Part shown: piece by piece, positions 34,385 to 43,739 of the stretch
Layout of the letters: the number at the start of each line of letters is the position of its first letter
Position numbering within the stretch: the first letter of the stretch is position 1
Origin: Megaera_A sp965233855
GTDB taxonomy: Bacteria; Pseudomonadota; Alphaproteobacteria; Rickettsiales; Rickettsiaceae
Assembly (NCBI GenBank): GCA_965233855.1
Contig: OZ247586.1
Coordinates: 434,001 to 498,000 of the forward strand
Length of the DNA stretch: 64,000 nt
Direction of reading: 5' to 3'
Program-made: the position numbers and the translations under genes
Notes under the pieces: generated by a model
What the model was told of the DNA's origin: nothing
The model's database searches: none
What the model saw: only the letters and a program-made list of their open reading frames with translations

Positions 34385-36142
34385 TTAGTCGTTAATATGA
34401 ATAGTGCCATTTTTTAGCATTTTAATACGTCCTTCAATCTCTTTCCTTGTGCCAAAGCTAGCAACAGCTCCATCTTGAACAACCATCACTTTATCAACTG
34501 CTGAAAGTACAGAAGGTCTGTGTGAAATAACAATAACTGAAATCCCTCTTTTTTTCGCTTCCTTTAGAGCCCCTGCTAGTGCTTCCTCGCCGGCTTCATC
34601 TAGATTAGCATTTGGTTCGTCCAATACTACTAATTTTGGATTTCCGTAAAAGGATCTAGCAAGGCCAATTCTCTGTTTTTGACCGCCAGATAGATTTGCA
34701 CCGCCTTGACCAATATCTGTATCATAGCCATTGGGTAGTTTAAGAATCATTTCATGAGCGCCGCACATTTTTGCAGTTTGAATTACTAGTTCTGGATCAA
34801 CATCTTCTTGCATTCTTGCAATATTTTGTTTGATCGTACCACTAAATAATTCTATTCCTTGTGGAAGGTAGCCTACATGTTCACCAAAATTTTCCCTATT
34901 CCACGTAAAAACATCACCGCCATCAAGTCTAAGAGAGCCAGATGATGCTTCCCAAACGCCAACTATTAATTTTGCTAAAGTTGATTTACCAGCAGCACTT
35001 GGTCCAATAACAGCTAGAATTTCACTAGGTTGTAATGCAAATGATACGCCTTTTAGAATATGATTTGGCATTGGAGGTTGTGGCATGCCTGCCGGTGTTG
35101 GTGCGGCATAATATACATTTTCTACAGTCAGGTGTCCATCTACATGCGGTATTGGCATTGCTTGATCTCTAACTTGATGTTTATCAAAAGATTCATTGAT
35201 GTTTTTATATGACTTCATAGCGCCACTAATGCTTTTCCACATTCCTATAGCATTACCAAATGGAGCTAAGGCACGACCAACAATAATTGAACTCGCGATC
35301 ATTCCACCTGTTGTCATATCTTGACCACCAGTTGTTACAACAATATATGCACCAGTTCCAGTCACTGCCATTTGCATAATGTTTCTTACGAATCCAGATA
35401 TGTTAGATATTATTCCATTGCGATAACTTGCTATAGATTGTTTTTCAAGAGACGCTTCATTAAACTTCGCCCAGTTCTTTTTTACATTCCGGATCATACC
35501 CATTGCTTCAACTGCTTCAGCATTTCTGTTGGCGATATCAGCTTGTCCCATGCCTTTTATAGAGAATTCTGTAGCTTCTCCTAAAGTCCTGTTTGTAGCT
35601 ATTGCATTAAAGAAAGCAAGGGAAACAATGATTACTGCTCCTGCGATTGTTATGAAGCCAATATATGGGTGTATAAAAAATAGAACGATTATATAAACTA
35701 TACTCCATGGAGCATCAAAAACTGTATTAATTCCCGTGCTTGTTAGGAATGTTTTGAGTGTTTGGAAATCCCTAAGCATTTGGCTTGAAGCTGGATTCAC
35801 TTTTGTTGCTGATGCTGATATTGAATGTCCGAATATTATCGGTGACAGTGTGTTATCAAGCCATTCACCAACTTTAATTAGAGTAAATGAGCGTGCAATT
35901 TGCATCAATGTATGAATGAAATATACAAAACCAATAATAATTGAAAGCATTAAAAGAGTATTGATATTTCCACTACCAATCACACGGTCTAGTACTTGTA
36001 ATGAATAGAGAGGGGTAACTAGCATTAATAAGTTAATAACGAAAGCAAAAACAAAGGTCACCTTGAAGGCTGCTTTACATTTTTCTAATGCTTCTTTTAA
36101 TGGATTTATATTTATTTCTATTTGATTGAATTTTTGTTGCAT
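34385..36142 (-). CDS. Type I secretion ABC transporter (permease/ATPase, PrtD-like)
   Basis: This inner-membrane exporter (585 residues) has an N-terminal transmembrane domain with about six helices. Its ATPase domain has Walker A GPSAAGKST (near residue 380), the signature LSGGQKQR (near 484), Walker B LVVLDEP and the switch His in VISHRPS. The overall size without a large N-terminal peptidase domain fits the PrtD/HasD type, which exports RTX-like or repeat proteins. It is the first gene of the pair with the HlyD-like adaptor. Confidence 0.93.
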   Translation of the reverse strand: MQQKFNQIEININPLKEALEKCKAAFKVTFVFAFVINLLMLVTPLYSLQVLDRVIGSGNINTLLMLSIIIGFVYFIHTLMQIARSFTLIKVGEWLDNTLSPIIFGHSISASATKVNPASSQMLRDFQTLKTFLTSTGINTVFDAPWSIVYIIVLFFIHPYIGFITIAGAVIIVSLAFFNAIATNRTLGEATEFSIKGMGQADIANRNAEAVEAMGMIRNVKKNWAKFNEASLEKQSIASYRNGIISNISGFVRNIMQMAVTGTGAYIVVTTGGQDMTTGGMIASSIIVGRALAPFGNAIGMWKSISGAMKSYKNINESFDKHQVRDQAMPIPHVDGHLTVENVYYAAPTPAGMPQPPMPNHILKGVSFALQPSEILAVIGPSAAGKSTLAKLIVGVWEASSGSLRLDGGDVFTWNRENFGEHVGYLPQGIELFSGTIKQNIARMQEDVDPELVIQTAKMCGAHEMILKLPNGYDTDIGQGGANLSGGQKQRIGLARSFYGNPKLVVLDEPNANLDEAGEEALAGALKEAKKRGISVIVISHRPSVLSAVDKVMVVQDGAVASFGTRKEIEGRIKMLKNGTIHIND

Positions 36143-36396
36143 AGTTATTTTATATATTCAAAAATTGTTTTTTTACTGTCTTGAAATTTAGCTAGAGAAA
36201 TTAAAAACTCCAGTAATTGTGCTCTGATTATACATTTATCTCGTCACTGTTGCAAGAAATTAAATTGTATTAATAAATTATTTATTGTTATCAATTACCA
36301 CAATCAGTATTAATACTAACATTTACTCATTAGTTTTTGTAAAAAATAAATCAATTAATAACAATATAAAGATGTTATGAATATTAAATGTTGTGT
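36143..36396. other. 254-bp gap, no gene seen
   Basis: This AT-rich gap lies between asd and the type I secretion ABC gene. I see no reading frame or structured RNA in it; it probably contains the secretion-operon promoter. Confidence 0.4.
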
Positions 36397-37401
36397 TTAA
36401 GTAATAATTTCTTCGGCAATTTGCACGGCATTTAGCGCTGCCCCTTTGCGTAAATTATCACAACAAACCCAAAGATTTAAAGTATTTTTACGTGAATTGT
36501 CATTTCTAATTCTAGAAATAAATACTTCGTCATTATCGACAGCATCAATAGGGTTAGCGTATTTCATTTCATTTTCAATGTTATAAACAATGACACCATC
36601 TGCGTCATTCAAAATTTCTTCAGCTTCTTCAGCATTAATATCTTTTTCAAACTCAACATTTACAGACATTGAGTGTGAAACAAATACTGGCACTCTAACA
36701 CAAGTTACTGTTGGATTAGCGTTGTTGCCTATAATTTTCTTAAGCTCTTCTTCGATTTTATATTCTTCATCAGAATAACCATCTTCTCTGAAATCTCCAA
36801 TATGTGGAAACAAATTGAAAGCAATTTGTTCTGGAAAAACTTCAGGATTTAGGTGCTCAAATATAAATTTTGCTTTTGTTTGATTATAAAGCTCATCCAT
36901 TGCAGCTTTTCCTGCTCCAGATACTGATTGATAAGTTGAAATGATTAACCTCTTGATTTTTGCAGCATTATCAAGTGGTTTAAGGGCAGCGGCAAGTGGT
37001 ATTGCGCAGCAATTTGGGTTAGAGATGATTCCTGACTTGAAACCTTTTAAAGCATTTATATTAGCTTCTGGAACAATAAGGGGTACATCTTTATCTAGTC
37101 TATAAAGAGAAGATTTATCAATGACAATACATCCATCTTTTACAGCTTGCTTTATATATTTTTCTGAAACAGCAAATCCTGCGCAAAAGAAAGCAATATC
37201 GATTTTATTGAAATCAAGTTCGTTCATTTGAAGGACTTTTGAGGTGTCGTCACCAAAACTTACCTCTTTGCCTACTGAATTTGATGATGCAGCAGTAATA
37301 ATTTCTTTAACTGGAAAGTTTCTAGAAGATAAATAATTTAACACTTCTCTTCCAACATTGCCAGTTGCGCCAATAACAGCGACTACATATTTTTTGTTCA
37401 T
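36397..37401 (-). CDS. asd: Aspartate-semialdehyde dehydrogenase
   Basis: Asd reduces aspartyl phosphate to aspartate semialdehyde, feeding diaminopimelate, lysine, threonine and methionine synthesis. The NADP-binding GATGNVGREV (residues 11-20) and the catalytic cysteine in SNPNC (Cys131) are clear. The 334-residue length is normal. Together with dapA at 55.6 kb it suggests that the organism makes diaminopimelate for peptidoglycan. Its start overlaps the end of the upstream HIT gene by 4 bases. Confidence 0.96.
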   Translation of the reverse strand: MNKKYVVAVIGATGNVGREVLNYLSSRNFPVKEIITAASSNSVGKEVSFGDDTSKVLQMNELDFNKIDIAFFCAGFAVSEKYIKQAVKDGCIVIDKSSLYRLDKDVPLIVPEANINALKGFKSGIISNPNCCAIPLAAALKPLDNAAKIKRLIISTYQSVSGAGKAAMDELYNQTKAKFIFEHLNPEVFPEQIAFNLFPHIGDFREDGYSDEEYKIEEELKKIIGNNANPTVTCVRVPVFVSHSMSVNVEFEKDINAEEAEEILNDADGVIVYNIENEMKYANPIDAVDNDEVFISRIRNDNSRKNTLNLWVCCDNLRKGAALNAVQIAEEIIT

Positions 37402-37754
37402 AAATTTTTATCTATTAATTCGTTGTTGGTTATACCACTCAATATATGGGTATGAAAATGGAATACAGATTGACCTGCATCTTCACCTTTATTGGTAACT
37501 AATCTATAATCTTCAGTTCCATTGTCTTTTGCTATTTTTTCTATAGTTTTAAAATAATAGGATACTTCTTCATCAGATGAGTTAGAAACAAAATCTGCAA
37601 AGTCGATGTAATGTTTTTTTGGTATTACCAGAATATGAATTGGAGCAGCGGGGTTAATGTCTTTTATAGCAAGTAATTTATCATCTTCGTAGAGTTTCTC
37701 TGCCGCTATATCTCCACTAATAATTTTAGCGAATATGTTGTTTTTATCGTACAT
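37398..37754 (-). CDS. HIT-family nucleotide-binding hydrolase
   Basis: This 118-residue protein of the HINT group has the histidine triad HFHTH (His99, His101, His103), with the catalytic histidine in the triad. The conserved front pattern NIFAKIISGDIAAEKLYED is typical. The family hydrolyses nucleotide phosphoramidates or related adenylylated compounds. It lies between a DUF2628 gene and asd, with a 4-base overlap to asd. Confidence 0.93.
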   Translation of the reverse strand: MYDKNNIFAKIISGDIAAEKLYEDDKLLAIKDINPAAPIHILVIPKKHYIDFADFVSNSSDEEVSYYFKTIEKIAKDNGTEDYRLVTNKGEDAGQSVFHFHTHILSGITNNELIDKNL

Positions 37755-37761
37755 AGTTTGT

Positions 37762-38124
37762 TTATATATTTTTTATTGTTTTTGCTCTAGCATAATATTT
37801 TACTTCGGCTTCTTCTTCACAGCTTGCAAGAATGATGTCTGATAATATGCATCCAGATTTTAATGCATAATATTCTCGAATCTCACTTGCAAAAAAACCA
37901 AATATAAATAATATAGCAAGATTGATAGAGTATGTGATATATGTTGGTTCTATTGCTCCTAATATTGAGTTTAGAATTATCATTACAAAAGCAACGCTCC
38001 ACATTTTATGATAAATTGACCAGAAAAAATTAAAAAAACCAGCTATAAAAGAAAAGCCTTGTTTTATTAAAATAGGCTCCATATCATTTTTGCTTGAATC
38101 GATGTATACAGAGTATATATTCAT
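37762..38124 (-). CDS. DUF2628 membrane protein
   Basis: This small protein of 120 residues has three hydrophobic segments (around 28-45, 45-62 and 65-82) and the DUF2628 pattern IKQGFSFIAGFFNFFWSIYHKMWS near the N-terminus. The family has no known function. It ends 7 bases before the HIT gene start, so it is likely in the same minus-strand operon. It is divergent from hslV. Confidence 0.78.
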   Translation of the reverse strand: MNIYSVYIDSSKNDMEPILIKQGFSFIAGFFNFFWSIYHKMWSVAFVMIILNSILGAIEPTYITYSINLAILFIFGFFASEIREYYALKSGCILSDIILASCEEEAEVKYYARAKTIKNI

Positions 38125-38229
38125 TTTAGCTAAATACTTGTAATTTTATAATTTTAGTTGTAAATGATTATCTAACATTTATAAGATTTACACAAGTTCA
38201 AATAAGAAAAAAGAGTATAAATAAATTAT

Positions 38230-38790
38230 ATGACAAATAGTTCGTCAAATCGACCAGGCTTAAGGGGTACAACAATCTTATGTCTAAAAAAGGGAAATGA
38301 TGTCGTTATTGCTGCTGATGGCCAAGTATCTCTTGGTAATAGCATTATGAAAGCTACGGCTAGAAAACTTCGTACATTATCTAATAATAAAATTGTTGCA
38401 GGTTTCGCTGGGTCAACAGCAGATGCATTCACTCTGTTTGAAAGATTAGAAGCGAAATTAGATAAGCACTCAAATCAATTGGTAAGAAGTGCGGTTGAAC
38501 TTGCAAAGGATTGGAGAACTGATAAGTATCTGCGAAAATTAGAGGCGATGTTAATTGTAGCAGATAAAGATAATATTCTTATTGTTACTGGAAATGGTGA
38601 TGTCATTGAACCTGAAGATAATGTTGCAGCTATTGGCTCAGGTGGTTTATTTGCTTTGTCAGCCGCTAGGGCTTTAAAATCAATTGACACAAAGTTATCT
38701 GCAGAAGAAATAGCAAAAAAGTCAATGGGTATTGCGGCAGATATATGTGTGTTTTCAAATCATAATATTATTATAGAGAAAGTTGTATGA
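38230..38790 (+). CDS. hslV: ATP-dependent protease subunit HslV
   Basis: HslV is the proteasome-like peptidase of the HslUV complex. A 13-residue leader precedes the catalytic threonine in GTTILCLKK (Thr14), which implies processing of the leader as in other alphaproteobacteria. The signature VVIAADGQVSLGNSIMKATARKLR follows. The 186-residue length is normal. It overlaps hslU by 4 bases. Confidence 0.97.
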   Translation: MTNSSSNRPGLRGTTILCLKKGNDVVIAADGQVSLGNSIMKATARKLRTLSNNKIVAGFAGSTADAFTLFERLEAKLDKHSNQLVRSAVELAKDWRTDKYLRKLEAMLIVADKDNILIVTGNGDVIEPEDNVAAIGSGGLFALSAARALKSIDTKLSAEEIAKKSMGIAADICVFSNHNIIIEKVV

Positions 38791-40115
38791 GCTTAGAAAA
38801 TAAAATGGGACTAACGCCTGCTGAAATAGTAGGGGAGTTAGATAGGTTTATTGTTGGTCAAAAAGCCGCAAAAAAGGCAGTAGCTGTTGCTTTGAGGAAT
38901 CGGTATCGTAGAGCGCAGGTCGAAGAGCCGATGAGGAGTGAAATTGTTCCAAAGAATATTTTGATGATAGGAACAACAGGAGTTGGTAAGACAGAAATAG
39001 CGCGAAGATTAGCAAAATTAGCAGAATCACCTTTTATAAAAATTGAAGCAACAAAATTTACAGAAGTTGGTTATGTCGGGCGTGATGTTGAATCGATTAT
39101 CAGAGATCTTATTGAAATTGCAATTGCTTATCAAAAAGAAAAAGCAAAAAAAGAAGTAGAAGAGAAAGCTAAGCTTCGAGCTATTGAAAGAATTTTGGAT
39201 TCAGTAGTTGGTAAGTCGGCATCTGAGGAAACTCGTGATAAGTTTAGAGTGAAGATTTTGGATGGTGAGATTAGTAATACTGAAATTGAGGTTAGTGTTA
39301 AAGATACAGGGCCAGTAGGCGGCGGTGGTTTTGATATACCTGGAATGCCTGGTGCATCTATGGGCGTACTTAATATAGGAGATATATTGGGTAAGGCCAT
39401 GAGTGGCGATAAAATGAAACAAAAGAAACTAACTGTAGAAGATGCGCTTGAAATCATAACTTCAGAAGAATCTGAAAAAATGATTGATGAAGAAAAAATG
39501 GTGATGAACGCAGTTAAAGCTGTGGAAAATGATGGTATAGTTTTTCTGGATGAGATTGATAAAATTACTTCAAGATCTGAGAGTAAGAGTGGTGAAGTGA
39601 GCCGTGAAGGTGTGCAAAGAGATTTGCTTCCATTAATTGAAGGAACTAGCGTAGTCACGAAATACGGAACAATAAAAACAGATCATATTTTGTTTATTGC
39701 GTCGGGTGCATTTCATTTATCAAAACCATCAGATTTGCTTCCAGAATTACAAGGTAGATTGCCTATTCGAGTTGAGATGAGTTCCTTATCAAAAGCAGAT
39801 TTGGTAAAAATTCTTACAGAACCAGAATCAAGTTTGATTAAACAATATATTGCGTTAATTGGAACTGAAGGTGTGGAATTAGAGTTTACAGATAAAGCAA
39901 TTGAAGAAGTGGCTACACAAGCGGCTAATTTTAATATTGAAATTGAGGATATTGGAGCAAGAAGATTGCATACTATACTTGAAAATATTCTTGAGGATGT
40001 TAGTTTTGATGTGAGTTCATTTGAGAAGAAAAAAATAAAAATTGATGATAAGTTCGTAAAGGATCAACTTGATGGATTTATTAAAAATAGGGATTTGGCA
40101 AAGTTTATTTTATAA
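38787..40115 (+). CDS. hslU: HslU, AAA+ ATPase of the HslUV protease
   Basis: HslU unfolds substrates and feeds them to HslV. Walker A is GTTGVGKT (residues 62-69), Walker B FLDEIDKI, and the N-terminal FIVGQKAAKKAVAVALRNRYRR is family specific. The I-domain occupies roughly residues 110-240, and a C-terminal ARRLHTILENILEDVSF motif is present. The 442-residue length is typical. The stop is close to the start of the frameshifted comM gene. Confidence 0.98.
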   Translation: MSLENKMGLTPAEIVGELDRFIVGQKAAKKAVAVALRNRYRRAQVEEPMRSEIVPKNILMIGTTGVGKTEIARRLAKLAESPFIKIEATKFTEVGYVGRDVESIIRDLIEIAIAYQKEKAKKEVEEKAKLRAIERILDSVVGKSASEETRDKFRVKILDGEISNTEIEVSVKDTGPVGGGGFDIPGMPGASMGVLNIGDILGKAMSGDKMKQKKLTVEDALEIITSEESEKMIDEEKMVMNAVKAVENDGIVFLDEIDKITSRSESKSGEVSREGVQRDLLPLIEGTSVVTKYGTIKTDHILFIASGAFHLSKPSDLLPELQGRLPIRVEMSSLSKADLVKILTEPESSLIKQYIALIGTEGVELEFTDKAIEEVATQAANFNIEIEDIGARRLHTILENILEDVSFDVSSFEKKKIKIDDKFVKDQLDGFIKNRDLAKFIL

Positions 40116-40137
40116 ATTATTTTCAGGGAAAGGAATT

Positions 40138-41675
40138 ATGATTATCAAGGTACCTAGTTTAACTTTTTCTGGAATTGATATTGTGGATGTTGATGTGCAA
40201 GTTCAGATTGAACCAGGCATCCCTAAATTTGTCATTGTTGGCCTAGCTGATAAAACTATTGCCGAATCAAAAGAACGCGTTAGAGCTGCTCTTTCTTCGA
40301 TTGGCCTTAGTTTTCCAGCTAAGAAGATTTTAATTAATTTAGCTCCTGCGGATTTGATAAAAGAAGGTAGTCATTTTGATTTAGCAATTAGTGTTGGAAT
40401 TCTTGCCGCAATGGGCGCTGTTCCTTCTGAAGAAATCAAAGAGTATCTTGTTCTTGGCGAGTTGTCTTTAGATGGAAGTATATTGCCTGTTAGCGGTGTG
40501 TTGCCTGCTGCAATGGGTGCTACAGCAAGAAATAAGGGGGTGATTTGTTCTCAGTATAATGGTTCTGAGGCGGCTTGGTCTGGTAATGATAGAATACTTG
40601 CTCCTGCAAATTTACTTGAGCTTATTAATCACTTCAAGGGAACACAAGCTTTGGTTGCACCTACACCAAAAACAGCTGTAGAATCTGTGAAATATCCAGA
40701 TCTTAGTGATATAAAAGGCCAAAAAGTTGCAAAGAGAGCTTTGGAGATTGCAGCTGCAGGTGGTCATAATTTGTTGATGTTTGGGCCTCCTGGAGCTGGT
40801 AAGTCAATGCTTGCGTCAAGATTGCCAGGAATACTACCAGAGTTGGTGCCTACTGAGATTTTAGAATGCAGTACAGTTGCGAGTATTGCTGGACAAATTG
40901 ATAATGGAAGTTTGAAAACAGAAAGGCCTTATAGAACACCGCATCATACATGTACTTCAGCTGCAATGGTGGGTGGTGGAATTGGTAAAAGGGTGAAGCC
41001 AGGTGAAATTTCTTTGGCGCATAATGGAGTTTTGTTTCTAGATGAATTGCCGGAGTTTAGTTCTGGGGTTATTGAAGCTTTAAGACAACCACTTGAGACT
41101 AAAGAAGTAATGATTTCTAGATCAGAGGCGCATATTAAATTTCCTGCAAATTTTCAGCTTGTTGCTGCAATGAACCCTTGTAAATGTGGATATTTGAATG
41201 ATTTAGCTAAAGCTTGTAGCAAAGCGCCGATATGTGGCAGGAACTATCAAAGCAAAATATCAGGTCCCATTTTAGATAGGTTTGATTTGAATATAGAGGT
41301 GGCAATTCTGAAGGTCATTATACATATGATCACATTTTGAGTGCTTCTGATGAGGAATCTAGTGCTGATGTCGCTGATCGAGTAAAGAAAGCTCATCAAA
41401 TTCAAGCAGAAAGATATGAAGGGTATGATATACGACTAAATAATGCACTTGACGGTCAGTTATTGATTGATTATGCAATCCCTGGTGATGAAGGGCGTAG
41501 CATTTTAAATGAAGCAGCTAAAAAATTTGGTTTGTCAATGAGGGCATATAATAGGGTGCTAAGAGTGGCTAGAACAATTGCTGATTTAGCTGGTTCTAGA
41601 TATGTAAATAAAAGGCATATTGCTGAATCGCTTAGCTATCGTCATTTAGATTTTGCAAAGGAAGAGGTCGCGTAA
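40138..41675 (+). pseudogene. comM: ComM/YifB-type Mg-chelatase-like AAA protein, single-base frameshift
   Basis: Two overlapping frames together make one ComM/YifB protein. The first (from ATG 40138, with AAAGGAAT before it) contains the N-terminal ChlI-like domain and Walker A GPPGAGKS, and ends early at 41340 just after DRFDLNIEV. The second frame resumes with the C-terminal domain (ESSADVADRV onward). Adding one G to the GG at about 41297 restores a continuous 512-residue protein. The family helps branch migration in natural transformation and recombination. The break may be a real inactivation or a sequencing error in a homopolymer. Confidence 0.85.
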
Positions 41676-42374
41676 ATGACTTTAGAAGTAAGAAAAAACT
41701 TATCTTATGCATATCGTATATTAGGTAAACTTGGTTTAGATGACCATACTTATACTCATCTATCAGCTCGTCCAGATGGTTCTGATTATTATTATATATA
41801 TCCATTTGGTTTGCGTTTTGAAGAAGTTACGCCAGAATGTTTACTTAAAGTTAGTTTAGATGGAGAAATTCTGGAAGGGGAGGAGTTTCAGTATAATAAG
41901 ACTGGTTATATAATTCATGGAAGCATTTATCGAGCAAGGCCTGATCTAAACACTATATATCATTTGCATACTGTGCCAACAGTTGCTGTTTCTTCAATGA
42001 AAGATGGATTGCTGCCAATTAACCAGTGGGCGCTGCATTTTTATGGTCGGGTAGCTTATCATGAATATAATTCATTGGCTCTTGATAACAATGTCCATGG
42101 CACTGATTTAGTAAAAGATTTGGGTGGTAAAAAAGTTATCTTCTTAAGAAACCATGGATTTATTGCCTGTGGAAAAACCCCATGGGAAGCTTTGTTTTAC
42201 TGCCATCATCTTGAATATGCATGTCGCGCGCAGATCGCATCTTTATCATCTGGGGTTGAGTTAGTTGTTCCATCTGATACAATATGTATGAAGGCAAATG
42301 AAGATCTTTTGTCTTTTGAGAAGGATCTTGGCAAGCGAGATTGGGGCGCTTGGATAAGGTGGTTAGATTCATAA
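41676..42374 (+). CDS. Class II aldolase/adducin family protein
   Basis: This 232-residue protein has the class II aldolase zinc site pattern, with THLSARP near the front, IYHLHT (HxH) in the middle and LRNHG before the C-terminus. The family includes fuculose-phosphate aldolases, ribulose epimerases and methylthioribulose dehydratases as well as non-enzymatic adducins. The substrate cannot be read. It starts directly after the comM stop, so it is probably transcribed with that gene. Length and residue pattern appear intact. Confidence 0.85.
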   Translation: MTLEVRKNLSYAYRILGKLGLDDHTYTHLSARPDGSDYYYIYPFGLRFEEVTPECLLKVSLDGEILEGEEFQYNKTGYIIHGSIYRARPDLNTIYHLHTVPTVAVSSMKDGLLPINQWALHFYGRVAYHEYNSLALDNNVHGTDLVKDLGGKKVIFLRNHGFIACGKTPWEALFYCHHLEYACRAQIASLSSGVELVVPSDTICMKANEDLLSFEKDLGKRDWGAWIRWLDS

Positions 42375-42397
42375 TGTAATTTTTGGGGGAAAGGGTT

Positions 42398-43329
42398 ATG
42401 AAAAAAATTGATGCAGTTGACGTATTTAGTACGTATAGATTTATTTATATTCTTAATAACACTAAAAAGACCATGTATATGGGGCTGAGGGTTTTGTTGA
42501 TTTAGCATTAGCTAAAGAAACGGCTATAAAGGTGCGTGATATGAACCCTACGCCAGTAGAATTGTTATACGCAAGACCTTCTGATGGGTTTACTTTGTTA
42601 CATTTGGTGATTACGTCGCATAATCCATATCTTGTGGCTCTTTATTCATATTTAGGAGCGGATATTAATGCCCGGGCGGTTGGGGAAGGTGTTGCTCCAT
42701 GCGGATTAATTGCAAAAACCGGGCATTTAGTTAAAGGTATGGTAAGTGCTTTTGGGTTGTCAAAGAATTATTTAAAAGAACATGGGCTTATTGAGGATGA
42801 TAGTGAAAGCCACTATATGGAGAAATCTGAAGAAAAAATTGGATTTAATGATGGGTATGATTCAGCATTCATGATACCTAGACCTACTTCATATGAATTT
42901 GGATTTCAGGCGATTATTTCTGATGATGACAGTAATATGAGCAAGGAAAAAGAGGATGATTGTGTAAAAAGAAATAGTAATTTTGTCTCGCCAGAAAGGC
43001 CTTCTTCACCTAATTTTTTTGAAGAATTAGAGGGGTTTAAGGATGCATTTGAAATACCTGAAGATGTGGAGTATAAAGAGGGTGATCATGAGTCACTAGA
43101 AGAAAGAGCTGAAGATGAATATGAAATAGAAGTGCTAGCTCCAAAGGTTTTAGTAGGTTCTAAATGGGTTCAACAAGGTGGTTTAGATGAGTCTAAGGAA
43201 GTTGATTCTGGAGAGTCTTTGTTGAGTAAGTTTGGAGTGTCAGGGGCGGCTCTATGTGTATTTGAGATGCTAGAGGGTGTAAAAGAAGAAGTTGATTCAA
43301 TAGGTGTGACCAAAGAAGATGATTATTAA
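42398..43329 (+). pseudogene. Acidic hypothetical protein with ankyrin-like segment, frameshifted near 5' end
   Basis: No family is certain. ATG 42398 opens a 26-codon frame that soon ends, while the longer open frame starts at 42532. Adding one A to the A5 run at 42464-42468 joins them into one 310-residue protein reading straight into YGAEGFVDLALAKETA. The stretch DGFTLLHLVITSHNPYLVALYSYLGADINAR resembles one ankyrin repeat (residues 65-95 of the repaired frame). The C-terminal half is rich in Glu, Asp and Ser and looks disordered. An alternative is that only the 265-residue frame from 42532 is made. It lies after the class II aldolase gene. Confidence 0.55.
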
Positions 43330-43390
43330 TATGTATGGGTGAGTTTATAGTTTTAAACTTAAATATGCTGAATCTATTTAATTATGTTAT

Positions 43391-43511
43391 ACCCTTTCTC
43401 AACTTGAATCATATATCCGCATTTTGCAGGATTCGTCTGTGCTCACGTATTTATATATGCTGCGCAGCCTCACCTTGAAATACGAATCTCTAATTCAAGT
43501 TGGGAAATGGT
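43391..43511. repeat. 121-bp palindromic element
   Basis: The outer arms of 19 bases (ACCCTTTCTCAACTTGAAT and the reverse of its mirror) match at 17 positions. An inner 7-bp pair GATTCGT/ACGAATC and a central GCTGCGCAGC palindrome lie between them. This is like the intergenic palindromic repeats known in Rickettsia. It lies upstream of the tRNA-Ile promoter. I cannot check other copies in the genome. Confidence 0.6.
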
Positions 43512-43560
43512 ATTATCAGGATAAAATTGTTATAAAACTAACATTAAGATCTATTTTGGC

Positions 43561-43589
43561 TTGACTAATTTATTCTATTGACATAAAAT
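43561..43589 (+). promoter_or_regulatory. Promoter of tRNA-Ile
   Basis: TTGACT (43561-43566) and TAAAAT (43584-43589) are separated by 17 bases, and the tRNA starts 15 bases after the -10. This is a good sigma-70 fit. Confidence 0.65.
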
Positions 43590-43603
43590 CCGCACCCATG
43601 AAT

Positions 43604-43680
<77 letters not shown>

Positions 43681-43739
43681 TTCATGAAGTTCCACATAAA
43701 TTTAATCTTGATATAGAATTTTAAATTGTTTATAGGTTC

